The notes: a model not told the origin generated them from the letters alone. A DNA stretch of 64,000 nucleotides from Halocaridina rubra (GCA_037179515.1 JAXCGZ010007605.1:1-64000), one strand, 5' to 3'. Numbered from the stretch's first letter, positions 1 to 10,369 are shown. Translations and numbers: made by a program.

Positions 1-404
1 GTGGCCTGCTCAGGGAAGTTGACCTGGAGAAGATTTTAAATAGGGCCTGAGCTACTGCTTCGGTCGTGATAGAAGATAGTGGCACTGCATCTGGGTACCT
101 TGTTGCCAGGTCAACATATACCAGGAGGAAATGTTTCCCTGTGGAAGAAACTGTATTAATAGGACCTAATATGTTAATAGCGACTTTGGAAAATGGCTCC
201 GTTGAGAGCTTAGTTATGCCCATGGGGGCTTTTGGTACCGGTACCGTAGAGGTGAATTGACAAACAGGGCAGTAGCCAATGTATCTGTCAACCCCGGCAT
301 ACATGTTTGGCCTTGCAAAAGCCTTCTGAAGGACGTGCCGAGTTTTTGCTTTGCCTCTGTGTCCACTCAGAGGTAAATGGTGTGCCACATAAATGGTGTC
401 AGCC
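1..404 (-). pseudogene. Gypsy-type retrotransposon integrase, N-terminal part (continues past the window edge)
   Basis: The minus strand reads open from about 404 down to base 1. It shows the zinc-binding HHCC region of a Gypsy integrase (AHHLPLSGHRGKAKTRH, then YIGYCPVCQ) followed by the start of the catalytic core (FLLVYVDLATRYPDAVPL), where the D of VDLATRYP would be the first residue of the DDE triad. The enzyme normally inserts retrotransposon cDNA into the chromosome. The piece ends at the window edge and is cut at its N-terminal side where a LINE begins near 405, so protease, reverse transcriptase and RNase H are missing from this side. It is probably part of the same element as the minus-strand gag and LTR at 12.1-16.3 kb; that link is inference from shared orientation and flanking position. 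Confidence 0.8.
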
Positions 405-774
405 CTGCTAGCTGATAAACTACAGCTGGAAGGCATGACATTGGAGAGGGCTCACAGGGTGGGACCACTTCGTGATGACAAACCTCGCCCCATCGTGGCT
501 CGTTTCTTCGGCTACTGTGACCGAGAGATGGTCATGCAAAATGCCAAAGAGTTGCAAGCCACCAAGATCTACCTTAATGATGACCTGTGTGCTGCATCAC
601 AGGCAATAAAATCTGAACAGATGCCACAACTAAAAAAGGCTAGATGGATGGATTCGGTTTTACGTCACGATCTCCCTTTTCTACTAAGGGCTAGGACGGT
701 TGCCTTCTTACGAAGCTAGATCAGAAGGGAAAATAGCCTACTTTAGGCTAACTAAGCTAATCGTGAAGGAATGA
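405..774 (+). pseudogene. LINE ORF1 protein, C-terminal RNA-binding domain
   Basis: The frame through 393-719 encodes the core of a LINE ORF1 RNA-binding domain: a short amphipathic lead-in, then TLERAHRVGP and KPRPIVARFFGYCDREMVMQ, the classic (I/L)ERAHR...KPRPI signature. The tail YFRLTKLIVKE followed by TGA at 772-774 is in another frame, so one indel lies just before 700. ORF1p coats the LINE RNA to form the particle used for retrotransposition. Only the C-terminal half is present. The N-terminal side abuts the Gypsy integrase fragment. Defective. Confidence 0.75.
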
Positions 775-1118
775 TACAACACCGAGAAAGCAACCGGGCA
801 TCATCCTTCCCAGACTTCATCGGCTTCAGGCAGCATTCAGCATGAAGCTCCTGTGACAAGTGTGGCTGGTGCAGTGGGTGGCGCGGTTGAGGAGATGACC
901 AGGACCAGTGGTGCGGGGGTGGGGGGTGCGAGAGTGGGGGCAGGAGAGCGATATGTCATAACCTGCACCCCCTCCTGCCCAGTCACCCACCACAGGTGCT
1001 AAAAAACGTTCTCACCCAAAACCAATGAATGGCCGGAAGAACCCGGCAAGATTTGGAAGAAATAAATGGTAACTTATAAGTCAGTAAATGTAAAAGTAGT
1101 GTAATTTATTTCTTCATC
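775..1118 (+). other. Spacer between LINE ORF1 and ORF2
   Basis: No coding signal is evident. The stretch contains a G-rich block (about 890-950, repeated GTGGGGG-like runs) and then AT-rich sequence leading into ORF2. It is most simply the inter-ORF region of the old LINE. Confidence 0.4.
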
Positions 1119-1561
1119 ATGGCTGTGAATAGATACCTTCTATAGTATTCCATTAGTGATGATGAACTTATAAGGCTAACAAACATAGACAAAGTACTTC
1201 CAAATTACCTATGTATCAATAAGCTTGATAAGATGATATTTAACCCACTTGATCTAGAAAATGAAATAGATTTTTTTTTAATAATATGAGAAATGCAACC
1301 AACACTTTTTCAATTTATATATACTTAAATGAACATTATTCAAATTTATATAAATATAATGCATTTTTGGTTTTGTGCATGAACATTAGAAGTCTTGCAA
1401 ATAATCTTCAAATATTTGTTGATCAATGTTTAACAGAAAATAATATATGTGATGTAATGGGTTTTTCGGAGACTAGGCTGGATAATGATATTGAATCATT
1501 GTATAATATAACAGGTTATAATATGTACACTCAGAACAGAGACAGGAAGGGTGGAGGTGTA
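1119..1561 (+). pseudogene. LINE ORF2 start and apurinic-like endonuclease, first half
   Basis: An ATG at 1119 opens a degenerate ORF2 lead (DDELIRLTNIDKVLPNYL around 1150-1215) followed by the endonuclease start: MNIRSLANNLQIFVDQ, DVMGFSETRLDND and NITGYNMYTQNRDRKGGGV. These correspond to the N-R-L, S-E-T and RGGGV motifs of the LINE endonuclease that nicks target DNA. The frame stops where the BEL LTR begins at 1562; the codons resume at 6777 (CMYVANKY). Several stops upstream of 1286 show decay. Confidence 0.75.
1557..1561 (+). other. Target-site duplication GTGTA (left)
   Basis: GTGTA immediately precedes the 5' LTR and is repeated at 6772-6776 directly after the 3' LTR. Removing one copy plus the element restores the endonuclease reading frame of the host LINE across the junction. 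Confidence 0.9.
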
Positions 1562-1960
1562 TGTCAAATATAATATTTATAATCATGCAAAGTTATTTAT
1601 TTTAGTTTAGTTACGCCTCATTTAAGCATCAGCTGGCATCCGTTTTCTTTAGTTTGCAGGCCTTTAAATGTTCCTAAATTATTTCACATATAATATTTTG
1701 CACTTTCTTCATAGTAATAATTTATTAGGTAATTATTTATACTTTAGTAGTTAATTAGGAAAATTATCAAAATAATAGTTATGATTTACTGATGTAAAAG
1801 AAAGACTGTTTTTGTTAAATGTTAGAATGCTTTATTTTGTTTATAAGATTGTATTGTTTTACGAAGAATATAGAGATGAAGAAAAAGGCTGCTGTTTGTT
1901 TAAAAACCCGTGCCTTCTAAATTCATGTTTTTGCTATTAAGTGAATATCAGTAATTGATA
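1562..1960 (+). repeat. BEL/Pao 5' LTR
   Basis: Begins TGTCAAATATAATATT and ends CAGTAATTGATA, 399 bp. It matches the 3' LTR at 6373-6771 along its whole length with about ten mismatches by eye (for example GTTTAGTTACG versus GCTTAGTTGCG) and equal length. The LTR would carry the promoter and polyadenylation signal of the element. Confidence 0.93.
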
Positions 1961-1963
1961 TTA

Positions 1964-1981
1964 TGGTGCCCAGACCCGGAA
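1964..1981 (+). promoter_or_regulatory. Primer-binding site of the BEL element
   Basis: TGGTGCCCAGACCCGGAA starts 3 bases after the 5' LTR. The leading TGG pairs with the CCA end of a tRNA, which would prime minus-strand cDNA. The matching tRNA cannot be named with confidence. Confidence 0.7.
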
Positions 1982-2047
1982 TTCTTTAGTATCCGGTAAG
2001 AACTATTAGTAATATTTTAGCAGCTGTCATCCACTAGAAAATAGATA

Positions 2048-3019
2048 ATGGAGCAGCTTAAAAAGGCTAAGGCAGCAGCAGATAGGTGGTTGACTAGAGT
2101 TAGCAAGAAAATAGATAGTTTACTAGCCAGGAATCCACCACCTACCTCTAGTGAGTTAGTAGAAGCCCTAGATGAATTTGATAAAAGACTTATGAAACTA
2201 GAAGAAGTGCAAAATCAAATTGAATTAGAAATAGATTCTGATCAATTAGACAGTTATCTAGACCAGGCAGATGCAGCTAGACAGAAGGCTAGGCATACCA
2301 GGTTGCAGTGTGCCAATAGACTTAAAGAAATTTCAGTATGTGATAATGACAATGATTCTACAGTTTCTGGAACGTCCTCAGTTCATGCAAAACTTCCTAA
2401 ATTAGAATTACCTAGATTTAATGGTGAAATTACCCAGTGGCAGAGTTTCTGGGATCAATTTTCCTCCCATATAGATAATACAGATCTGCCTACTATTAGC
2501 AAGTTAACATATTTGTTGTCATTGTTAGACGGTCCTGCTAAGGATGTGGTGGAAGGAGTACCACACACTAGTGCCAGCTATAAGACAGTCGTCGATCTAC
2601 TTAAGGAGAGATTTGGAAGACCTGAATGCATTATTCATGCACATGTTCAGGCTCTTCTTTCTCTGCAAGTACCAACAGAGCAAGGTAAGAATTATATTAC
2701 CCAATTGTGGAGACTTCGTGATGAGGTGATGAAGCATACAAGAAGTTTGGATGCCCTAGGTATTACAGGCAAGCAATGTGAAGTTCTCTTGGCTTCCATA
2801 ATTGTGCATAGGTTTCCAACTGAGTTGAGATTACTGTGGTCAAGAAATTGTGGTGGGCTTGAAAGTGATCTTGATTGGTTGCTAAAATGGCACAAAAAGG
2901 AAATTGAAGTTCTTGAAAGAAGTGAAATGTATAAGAGCCATACCCCAGCTCCTAGGCCTAATGCTAAGAATGAGGAGAAAAAGAAAGTTTTTAGTAAAGA
3001 AATAAAGAAAAGTTGTTAA
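2048..3019 (+). CDS. BEL/Pao gag protein
   Basis: Open frame of 323 residues. The N-terminal ~100 residues are charged and look coiled-coil forming. From residue 116 it has the Pao-type gag domain (DUF1759): LPKLELPRFNGEITQWQSFW (116-135), SKLTYLLSLLDGPA (151-164) and LLKERFG (184-190). Gag packages the element RNA into cytoplasmic virus-like particles. In BEL/Pao elements gag and pol are usually one continuous frame; here the frame closes at 3019 while zinc-knuckle and protease coding continues in another frame from about 3010, suggesting a single indel in the A-rich tract near 3005-3012. Confidence 0.9.
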   Translation: MEQLKKAKAAADRWLTRVSKKIDSLLARNPPPTSSELVEALDEFDKRLMKLEEVQNQIELEIDSDQLDSYLDQADAARQKARHTRLQCANRLKEISVCDNDNDSTVSGTSSVHAKLPKLELPRFNGEITQWQSFWDQFSSHIDNTDLPTISKLTYLLSLLDGPAKDVVEGVPHTSASYKTVVDLLKERFGRPECIIHAHVQALLSLQVPTEQGKNYITQLWRLRDEVMKHTRSLDALGITGKQCEVLLASIIVHRFPTELRLLWSRNCGGLESDLDWLLKWHKKEIEVLERSEMYKSHTPAPRPNAKNEEKKKVFSKEIKKSC

Positions 3020-4152
3020 CAGCCTCTGCATTACATGCAATTTCTCCAACAGAAAACTTAAGTTGTGTTTTTTGTGATAAGAAAAATCATATATCTGAAA
3101 GATGTTTTAAATTCTTAGCATTGGATGGTCAACAGAGGTTTGATAAAATGAAAGAATTAGGTATTTGTTTTAAATGTTTAAATAGTGGCCATATTTCTAG
3201 AAAGTGTAAGGTCAAATGTGCCAAGTGTAATGGTAATCATAATGTGACCACGTGTGGCATTAAGTTGAATGAACCAGTAGTCCCCCAAGCAAATACACTG
3301 GTAGCAAATGATAACCCATGTGGGTCCTCTGCAATTGCAATGTTGTCAGGTCACTATAGTAATAAGACTGTGTTACAAACAGCTAAGGTAAAGGTAGTAA
3401 ATAACAAGGGGGACATTATCACTGCTAAGCTGCTCTTTGACAGTGGTTGTGATCGTACTTAGGTTAGCAATAAATGGGTAAATAAATGCAAACCTGATTG
3501 GGTCACCAGAACTGAAGCCCCTTATACTAGTTTTGGTGGCCATGCCTCTAGTAGGGATATAAAAAGTAATGTATACAAATTACAGGTTTTAGATGATAAG
3601 GGTAAAATTGTTTCCACTTTTGCTACAGGTATTCCAAAGATTTGTAACCCACTAGTAAGACCGGTAGTACCAACCCATATTCTAGATGCTTTCCTTCATT
3701 TAAATTTTGCAGATGATTTTAATGATACTTCTCCTTTAGAATTAGATATTCTTATTGGTTTGGATTATTACTGGAGCCTCATAACCCCAAAGGATGCTGA
3801 GCAGGTAGGAGAAACTGTTGCCATGAAATCTGTATTTGGTTGGGTTTTGTCTGGAAATATTGGAAAATGCTTAATTTCAGGTATGTCTTCAACATCTGAT
3901 TTTATGTCTCCCTCTTCCCAGCTCTTATGCATATTTGAGGTATCTGATACTGATGTTTCAAAATTTTGGGATCTAGAAATTGTTGGAATTACTAGTAAAG
4001 AATATAAAGAGGATATTGGAGATAAAGTTGTTAAAGAATTTAAGGATAAAATAAAGTTTGTAAATGACAGGTATGAAGTTCAGTTACCTTGGAATGATAA
4101 CAGTGTTAAAGACTTATTGATGAGTAATGAATATCAAGCTATGAATGATTAA
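3013..4152 (+). pseudogene. BEL/Pao zinc knuckles and aspartic protease, broken by a stop
   Basis: The frame opens with CVFCDKKNHISERC and a CCHC knuckle CFKCLNSGHISRKC, then CAKCNGNHNVTTC, which bind nucleic acid. The retropepsin site follows (AKLLFDSGCDRT, catalytic D-S-G). A TAG at 3460-3462 interrupts the frame, which then continues uninterrupted to 4152 with the DUF1758-type protease tail (LDILIGLDYYWSL) and the start of the reverse-transcriptase lead-in. The protease would mature the polyprotein. One in-frame stop separates the active site from the rest of the domain, so the protein is not made intact without readthrough. Confidence 0.85.
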
Positions 4153-4661
4153 ATAGTCTTTTAGTTAAATTAGATAAAGATAAAAACTTAGAGGCTGAGT
4201 ATATGAAGGTTTTTGATGAGTATGAGTCTCTGGGAATTATTGAAGAGGTCCCTTAGGGGAGGTATTGCCACCTGGACCCATTTATTACATGCCCCACAGG
4301 CCTGTTGTTAGATTAAATAATAGTAGTACAAAGGTACGTCCAGTTTTTGATGCCTTCGCTAAGGGACCATATGGAATCTCCCTAAATGACTGCATGTTAA
4401 CAGGTCCCTCACTTAATCCAGATTTGGTGGAGATACTGATTAGATTTAGGCATTGGCATATGTGACACTGCTGATATTACTAAGGCTTTTTTACAAATAA
4501 GTGTAAACAGTCAAGATAAGAATGTTCATAGATTTTTGATGCCAGGTAAAAATGGAGTAAGACATATGAGATTTAATAGAGTTGTTTTTGGAAACACCTC
4601 TAGTCCCTTTATACTTAATGCTAATGTTAAGTGTCATTTAAGTAAATATTCTGATTGTGAA
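4139..4661 (+). pseudogene. BEL/Pao reverse transcriptase, N-terminal half only
   Basis: Three overlapping frames cover the fingers and start of the palm: YMPHRPVVRLNNSSTKVRPV (from 4289), ADITKAFLQISVNSQDKN carrying the first catalytic aspartate, and RVVFGNTSSPFILNANV. A TAG at 4254-4256 and frameshifts near 4150 and 4445 break it. The sequence then passes directly from HLSKYSDCE to integrase-linked sequence, so the expected (Y/F)xDD box, thumb and RNase H are absent. The element cannot make cDNA by itself. Confidence 0.85.
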
Positions 4662-6123
4662 GTTATTCAAAGAGAGGCATTCCCCAGTGAAATCCAAGCT
4701 TTATCTAATCAAAGGTCAGTCCTTAAGAATTGTAAATTAGGAAAATTAGATCCATTTATTGATAATGATGGTTTAATGAGGATTAAAGGCAGACTTCAGT
4801 TTTCTGATTTGAGCTATGATTTAAAACGCCCTGTCATTCTTCCCAATGGACATTTTTCTAAACTTTTAGTACAGTTTCAACATAAATATTTAAAGCATGC
4901 TGGTGTAAACAGCATTGTTTCATCATTAAGAACTAGTTTTTATATATTTGGTTTGAGGAGAATGACTAAAACTGTAGTAAGGGAGTGCTTAAGTTGTTGT
5001 AGACATGATAGTCGTCCTTGCAGTCAACCAGCTGCACCATTGCCTGATCTGAGAGTTACTCCGGCCCCCCCTTTTTCAGTTACAGGGATAGATTTTGCTG
5101 GTCCATTATTCAGTGCTGATTATCCAGGAAAGAAATTATATATTCTGCTTTTTACCTGTGCTATAATTAGGGCAGTACATCTGGAACTCACAGAGTCCAT
5201 GTCATTAATTGATTGCATGCAGGCTATACGGAGATTTGTTGCTCGTAGAGGTATTCCAGGTGTCTTTTATTCTGATAATGCCAAAACCTTTGTTGCAGCT
5301 TCCACTGAAGTACAGAAGGTATTTGGACATTTAGCACCTAAGTGGAAGTATAATGTGCCAAAATCTCCATGGTGGGGTGGGTGGTTTGAGAGGCTTATTG
5401 GGTCTGTTAAGCTAGCTTTAAGAAAGACATTGGGAGTTAAGTATGTAAGTAAGTCTGAATTAGAAACTATTCTTATAGAAATTGAATCCTGCATAAACTG
5501 TCGACCCCTGACCTTTGTTAGTGATGAAATAGATTTTGATCATTATCTCACCCCTTCTCATTTTATCCTTGGTAGGACTATAACATCTAAACCCCCTGTT
5601 GATATTGAACCACATGTTGTAACTTCTGAAGATTTATATGAAAGAATGAAAATTGGGAATAAAAGATTAGAACACTTCTGGAATGTTTGGAGGAGAGATT
5701 ATATAGCCAATCTTCCCCCTGTAGTAAAAGGTTTTAATCAGAAATGTAAGTTAGATGTTGGTAGCATTGTACTTGTCAGAGAAGACAATGTACCTAGATT
5801 ACAGTGGCCTATTGGTGTGGGTTATAAATGTATATCCTGGAAGAGATGGTTTGATTCGTAGTGTTGATGTTAAAACTAGAAAAGATGTTTTTAATAGATC
5901 AATACAAAGACTACATGATTTGGAGATGAATTCTCACTTAAACTTTGTTTTAGAGAACCATTCTGAACAAGTTCCTGATCAAGTAATTGACATTCCTGAT
6001 GTAGATACTGATGTAGATATTAATGAGTTGTCAGAGCAGAATTCTAATCAAATTGTTACTGATGACAATGTGTACTCAAGGAGAGGTCGTTTAATTAAAA
6101 GGCCTTCTAAGTTAGATTTATGA
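4662..6123 (+). pseudogene. BEL/Pao integrase
   Basis: The frame to 5861 encodes the zinc-binding domain (ending ECLSCCRHDSRPC), the RNase-H-fold core with its three acidic residues (GIDFAGPL, FYSDNAKTF, and WWGGWFERLIGSVK), and the BEL-type C-terminal region (LTPSHFILGR, FWNVWRRDYI). An indel near 5820 moves the end of the protein to the frame that stops at 6123 (GRDGLIRSVDVKT, YSRRGRLIKRPSKLDL). Integrase inserts the cDNA; the DDE residues are all present, so this is the best-preserved enzyme of the element. Confidence 0.88.
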
Positions 6124-6361
6124 AGTATTTATTTAATTCAAAATAGTAATGTTCTTGAATTGAGTATCTTTATTTAATATAATATAGTGTGTACTATTTG
6201 TGTTTCTTTCAGTTGGTCTATTAAGTATATGATCAGAATCTCCCCCTCCTTTTTTTTATCTTTGGTTATTTAGTAGTAAACTTATATTGGAATATGTTTG
6301 TAATATACTGTACTTTGAAATGTATGAAACTTGTGAAGATAAGGTACGTTTCGTCCCTTAT

Positions 6362-6372
6362 GGTGGGGAGTA
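6362..6372 (+). promoter_or_regulatory. Polypurine tract before the 3' LTR
   Basis: GGTGGGGAGTA directly precedes the 3' LTR, the position of the RNase-H-resistant primer for plus-strand DNA synthesis. Confidence 0.6.
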
Positions 6373-6771
6373 TGTCAAATATAATATTTATAATCATGCA
6401 AAGTTATATATTTTAGCTTAGTTGCGCCTCATTTAAGCATCAGCTGGCATCCGTTTTCTTTAGTTTTCAGGCCTTTAAATGTTCCTAAATTATTTCACAT
6501 ATAATTTTTTGCACTTTATTCATAGTAATAATTTATTAGGTAATTATTTATACTTTAGTAGTTAATTAGGAAAATTATCAAAATAATAGTTATGATTTAC
6601 TGATGTAAAAGAAAGACTGTTTTTGTTAAATGTTAGAATGCTTTATTTTGTTTATAAGATTGTATTGTTTTACAAAGAATATAGAGATGAAGAAAAAGGC
6701 TGCTGTTTGTTTAAAAACCCTTGCCTTCTAAAGTTATGTTTTTGCTATTAAGTGAATATCAGTAATTGATA
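6373..6771 (+). repeat. BEL/Pao 3' LTR
   Basis: 399 bp, same ends as the 5' LTR and followed by GTGTA (6772-6776), the second copy of the target duplication. Confidence 0.93.
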
Positions 6772-6776
6772 GTGTA

Positions 6777-6840
6777 TGTATGTATGTAGCAAATAAGTAT
6801 TGCTCGAGTGCTATAAAGGAGTGCAGTATGATGGAATGAC
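6777..6840 (+). pseudogene. Remnant of the host LINE endonuclease after the BEL insertion
   Basis: Codons continue across the excised BEL element: the GGGV motif before 1562 is followed here by CMYVANKY, as expected just after RGGGV in LINE endonucleases. The piece ends near 6840 where a CR1 tail begins on the other strand. Confidence 0.65.
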
Positions 6841-7335
6841 TCATTAAATGTGATTACCTAATTGTGTTTACGGGAAAGAGCCCAAAGCTCGTATCTTCCC
6901 GTCTCCTAATCGGTTCCATTTTATACTTAGTGATACTTATCATACCTGTCCTTAAAACTATGGATTGAGATAGCATTAACTACCTCCTTGCTTAGCGAAT
7001 TCCAATTATCAACTACTCTTACACTGAAAAAGTATTTCCTTACATCCTGCGAAGAAGTTTTCTTACGAAGCTTCAAACTATGACCTCTAGTTCTAGAGCC
7101 AGCCATATCAAAATATCGATCCCTATCCACTCTATCATAACCATGAAGGAATTTAAAGACTGTCACCATATCCCCCTCACTCTTCTAGCTTCGAGTGATG
7201 GTAAGTCTAATTCCCTCAGCCTCTCATCATAACTGAGATTGCGTATTTCTGGCACCAGTTTCGTGGCATGTCTTTGAACTTTTTCAAGCTTAGCTATGTG
7301 CTTTTTCAAGTGCGGATTTTTGGCCTCACATAGGT
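6841..7335 (-). pseudogene. CR1-type LINE, 3' end fragment inserted in the older LINE
   Basis: On the minus strand this encodes the C-terminal end of a CR1 ORF2: VRPK-like start near 7330, KLEKVQRHATKLVPEIRN, MVTVFKFLHGYDRVDRDRYF and VRKYFFSVRVVDNWNSLS, ending SFKDRYDKYH, followed by the family's 3' end with AATTAGGTAATCACAT. It matches 10500-11020 in the opposite orientation, with about 29 bases missing near 7318. Severe 5' truncation is the usual product of target-primed reverse transcription. Confidence 0.85.
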
Positions 7336-7694
7336 GTTAGTGTACAGGTACATAATGGTAAGGAATATTGCTCCTTTGCATCTGTATATAGACCACCGAA
7401 GGGGAACGTGCCTGAATTCCTTGGAGCTTTACTGAAAGTATTTGATTTTGCGGCAAGAAAAGGGTACAAAAGTATTTATTTATTCGGTGATTGGAACTTA
7501 GATTTGTTTAAAACAAATGATCAAAGAGTAACTGATTTTATAAACATAATGTGTACACATGGCTGCTTTCCACTAACTACTAAACCTACAAGAGCAACTG
7601 AAAATAGTGCATCTCTAATCGATCATATCTGGACAACAAATCTTGAAGCCAACATAAGCAATTGCATAGTGTACACAGACATAACAGATCATTA
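7336..7694 (+). pseudogene. LINE endonuclease, second half (host LINE)
   Basis: The frame reads through FASVYRPPKGNVPEFLG, LFGDWNLDLFK (the GDFN-type catalytic motif), TKPTRATENSASLIDHIWT (SLIDHI) and ITDHY (the S/T-DH motif). These are consecutive motifs of the same endonuclease whose start lies at 1380-1561. It stops where a CR1 begins at about 7695. Confidence 0.8.
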
Positions 7695-7696
7695 CA

Positions 7697-8070
7697 GATC
7701 ATATGGCAGTGGAGACTTGAAGAAAATAAAGCTAGTGTTGTAGACCAGATAAGAAAGCTTGGAGTAGTATGTGGTCCTGAGGATATTGTGAACATACACC
7801 AACTAGGTAAATATTCGAGGGAAGGAAAGCCGAGACCAACAAAAGTAACCTTTGAGAGAGGGGAAACATGTAGAGGAAATATTGTTGAGAAAAAAAAGTC
7901 TAAAAGACCTTCAAGAATTCAAAGAAGTGTTCATTAGACGATACAGAACACAGGAAGAGATGGGAAAGATCAAAAACTTGTTGCAAGAGGCAAGAAGGTT
8001 AAATGATGAAAGAAATGAAGAAGAGAAGAAAATTTTCATTACAGAGTTCTTCCAGACAAAGGGGAGATAA
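7697..8070 (+). pseudogene. CR1 ORF1 protein, C-terminal part
   Basis: Frames 7662-7937 and 7852-8070 together encode VVDQIRKLGVVCGPEDIVNI, KYSREGKPRPTKVTFERGE and EEMGKIKNLLQEARRLNDER. The KPRP-containing core resembles the RNA-binding part of LINE ORF1 proteins; the end is a basic, probably helical tail. One frameshift near 7870 splits it. The N-terminal part is absent here, but a related copy at 28035-28283 and 30451-30590 (minus strand, split by an LTR) shows about 45 more residues upstream. Confidence 0.65.
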
Positions 8071-8113
8071 ATAAGATAATGACAGAAGATCAGGGGATGG
8101 GGCCTCATTAAGA

Positions 8114-10369
8114 TTGTTATACACAAATGCTGATGGATTAGCTGGTAAGGCAGTAGAATTAAAAGATAGGATTCACAACAGTAAGGCAGATATAGTAGCA
8201 ATTACAGAGACTAAGTTGAGTGAGGACATAAGCAGTGTCACAGTTTTTCCTAAGGGCTTCAGAATACTAAGGGTTGAAAGATCTGAGAGGACTGGTGGAG
8301 GGATAGCACTGCTCATAAGTGAAAGGATTCAAGTTGAAGAAATAAACTTGGCTATAGAAAGTGAGTTCAAGGAATTTCTTGTTGCTCGCATAAATACTGG
8401 GTCAGAGAGCATTATAATAACTGTTGTATACAACCCACCAAGGAACCAAAATAGGCTTGAAGTTTATGAGGAAAGTCATATAGGTACTATTGAAGTCATA
8501 AACTCAGTTGTTAACATGGCACGGGAAAAAAAAAGTAGGATTTTGATTATGGGAGACTTTAATCATAAAGAGATAGATTGGATAAATCTTGACCCACACA
8601 GTGGTGAGGACTCATTCGGGGCAAGATTCCTAGATTGCGTACAAGGGAATTTCCTACACCAACATGTAATGGAACCAACAAGGGCCAGGGGTGGGGATGA
8701 GCCATCACTACTTGATCTAGTGTTCACAGATAATGTGTTGGATATTGAAAAAATTGAGTATGTACCACCAATTGGAAAGAGTGACCACTGTGTGTTGTTG
8801 ATGGAGTATATCATTGAAGATATTCTTCCTGAGAGTAGAGGCACTGAGGACATGAGGAGGAACTATCCGAAAGGAGATTACATCAAAATGAATGAGCTTT
8901 TTGCAGTTATTGACTGGAGAACCTTATTTTACAACAAATCTGTACAAGAAATGTATGACATCTTTTGTGAGAAATATGGGAAGATAGTAGATTGCTGCAT
9001 ACCTGTCACCAAAGTAGGTGTAATTCATGCCAGAGAGAAATGGTTCGATAATGGGTGTAAAAGAGCTAAGGAGTGGAGAGACAAATGCTGGAAAAGGTAT
9101 AGGAGGAGAAAAAACATAAATGCCTGGCAAACCTACAAAAGAGCAAGAAATGACTACCTAAGTAAAAGGAGAGAGGCAGAGAGAGACTATGAGAGGGACA
9201 TCACCAGGAAGGCTAAAGAAAATCCCAAGCTTTTCCACAGCTTTATCAGAGGAAAACTAAAGGTAAAAGAACAGGTTTTAAGGCTAAAGAGAGCGGATGG
9301 AAGCATCACTGAGACAGATGAAGAGATCTGCAAAGAATTGAACAAGGAGTTTCAGTCAGTATTTACAGTAGAAAATACCCCACCCCTTCAGATTGCAGTG
9401 ATAGAAGCTCAAGGGCCAGTATTAGAGAACATCAACCTTACAGCCACAGAGGTATGCAAAGCGCTGATGGATTTAGATGTTCATAAAGCTACAGGGCCTG
9501 ATGACATATCCCCTCATGTGCTAAAAAAATGCGCAAACTCAATATCAGTGGCACTAAGTATCATATTTAAAAAGTCACTGGAGTCAGGGGTGATTCCAAG
9601 ATGCTGGAAACAAGCAAATGTGATACCTATCTTCAAAAAGGGATGGAGGGATACGGCTCTGAACTATAGACCAGTTTCCTTGACCAGCATAGTTTGCAAA
9701 GTTATGGAGAAACAACTAAGGAAACATATCTCTCTTCACTTGGAATCCTTCAACTTTTTGTCAGTGAGGCAACATGGCTTCAGAGAAGGTAGACCAACGG
9801 TAACAAACTTATTAGAATTTTATGATGAGGTAAGCCAAATCTTACAGGAAAGAGAGGGCTGGGCAGATTGCATATTCCTAGACTTCCAGAAAGTGTTTGA
9901 CACTGTTCCACATCGGAGACTTATTAGGAAGCTGCAATCAATGGCTAGAATAGGTGGAAATGATTTGGAATGGATAAAAACTTACTTAGAAGGAAGGGAA
10001 CAGAGGGTTAGAGTAAGACACTCAGTGTCTGAATGGAGAAGAGTTAGTAGTGGAGTTCCACAGGGTTCAGTTTTAGGGCCACTTTTGTTCCTTGTATATG
10101 TAAATGACCTACCAGAGTCTGTAAATTCATTCATGAATATGTTTGCAGATGATGCAAAGATTGTGAAGAAAGTAAAAAACGAGAACAATGGTAGAGAACT
10201 TCAGGAGGATCTAAATAATCTGCATGAGTGGTCAGAAAAGTGGCTAATGAAATTCAATTCTTCAAAATGTAAGGTAAAGAGAATGGGTACAAGTGCAAGA
10301 AGGCCCAAGCTTGACTACTCGGTGGCTGGAGTACAACTTCAAGAGACAGAAAATGAGAGAGAGATCTAG
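8114..10369 (+). CDS. CR1-type LINE ORF2: endonuclease plus reverse transcriptase
   Basis: Open frame of 751 residues, the longest in the window. Endonuclease: YTNADGL near the start, AITETKLSED, RTGGGIALLI, GDFNHKEIDW (from residue 147) and GKSDHCVLLM. Reverse transcriptase: KATGPDDISPHVLKKC, NYRPVSLTSIVCKVMEK, DFQKVFDTVPH with the first catalytic aspartate, SSGVPQGSVLGPLLF (about 645) and FADD (677-680) as the catalytic box. The protein nicks target DNA and copies its own RNA there. The frame ends early at 10369; the remaining C-terminus continues in other frames, so the protein is slightly truncated rather than missing a domain. Confidence 0.92.
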   Translation: MLYTNADGLAGKAVELKDRIHNSKADIVAITETKLSEDISSVTVFPKGFRILRVERSERTGGGIALLISERIQVEEINLAIESEFKEFLVARINTGSESIIITVVYNPPRNQNRLEVYEESHIGTIEVINSVVNMAREKKSRILIMGDFNHKEIDWINLDPHSGEDSFGARFLDCVQGNFLHQHVMEPTRARGGDEPSLLDLVFTDNVLDIEKIEYVPPIGKSDHCVLLMEYIIEDILPESRGTEDMRRNYPKGDYIKMNELFAVIDWRTLFYNKSVQEMYDIFCEKYGKIVDCCIPVTKVGVIHAREKWFDNGCKRAKEWRDKCWKRYRRRKNINAWQTYKRARNDYLSKRREAERDYERDITRKAKENPKLFHSFIRGKLKVKEQVLRLKRADGSITETDEEICKELNKEFQSVFTVENTPPLQIAVIEAQGPVLENINLTATEVCKALMDLDVHKATGPDDISPHVLKKCANSISVALSIIFKKSLESGVIPRCWKQANVIPIFKKGWRDTALNYRPVSLTSIVCKVMEKQLRKHISLHLESFNFLSVRQHGFREGRPTVTNLLEFYDEVSQILQEREGWADCIFLDFQKVFDTVPHRRLIRKLQSMARIGGNDLEWIKTYLEGREQRVRVRHSVSEWRRVSSGVPQGSVLGPLLFLVYVNDLPESVNSFMNMFADDAKIVKKVKNENNGRELQEDLNNLHEWSEKWLMKFNSSKCKVKRMGTSARRPKLDYSVAGVQLQETENEREI

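Larger units (their letters stand above)
1562..6771 (+). mobile_element. BEL/Pao LTR retrotransposon, internally deleted
   Basis: Two 399-bp direct LTRs (1562-1960 and 6373-6771) enclose gag, protease, partial reverse transcriptase and integrase in BEL/Pao order. The insertion is flanked by GTGTA at 1557-1561 and 6772-6776, a 5-bp target duplication typical of this superfamily. By eye the LTRs differ at about ten of 399 positions, so the copy is not recent. Total length 5.2 kb is short for BEL/Pao because the second half of the reverse transcriptase and RNase H are gone (joint near 4660). Frameshifts and stops elsewhere make it non-autonomous. Confidence 0.93.
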
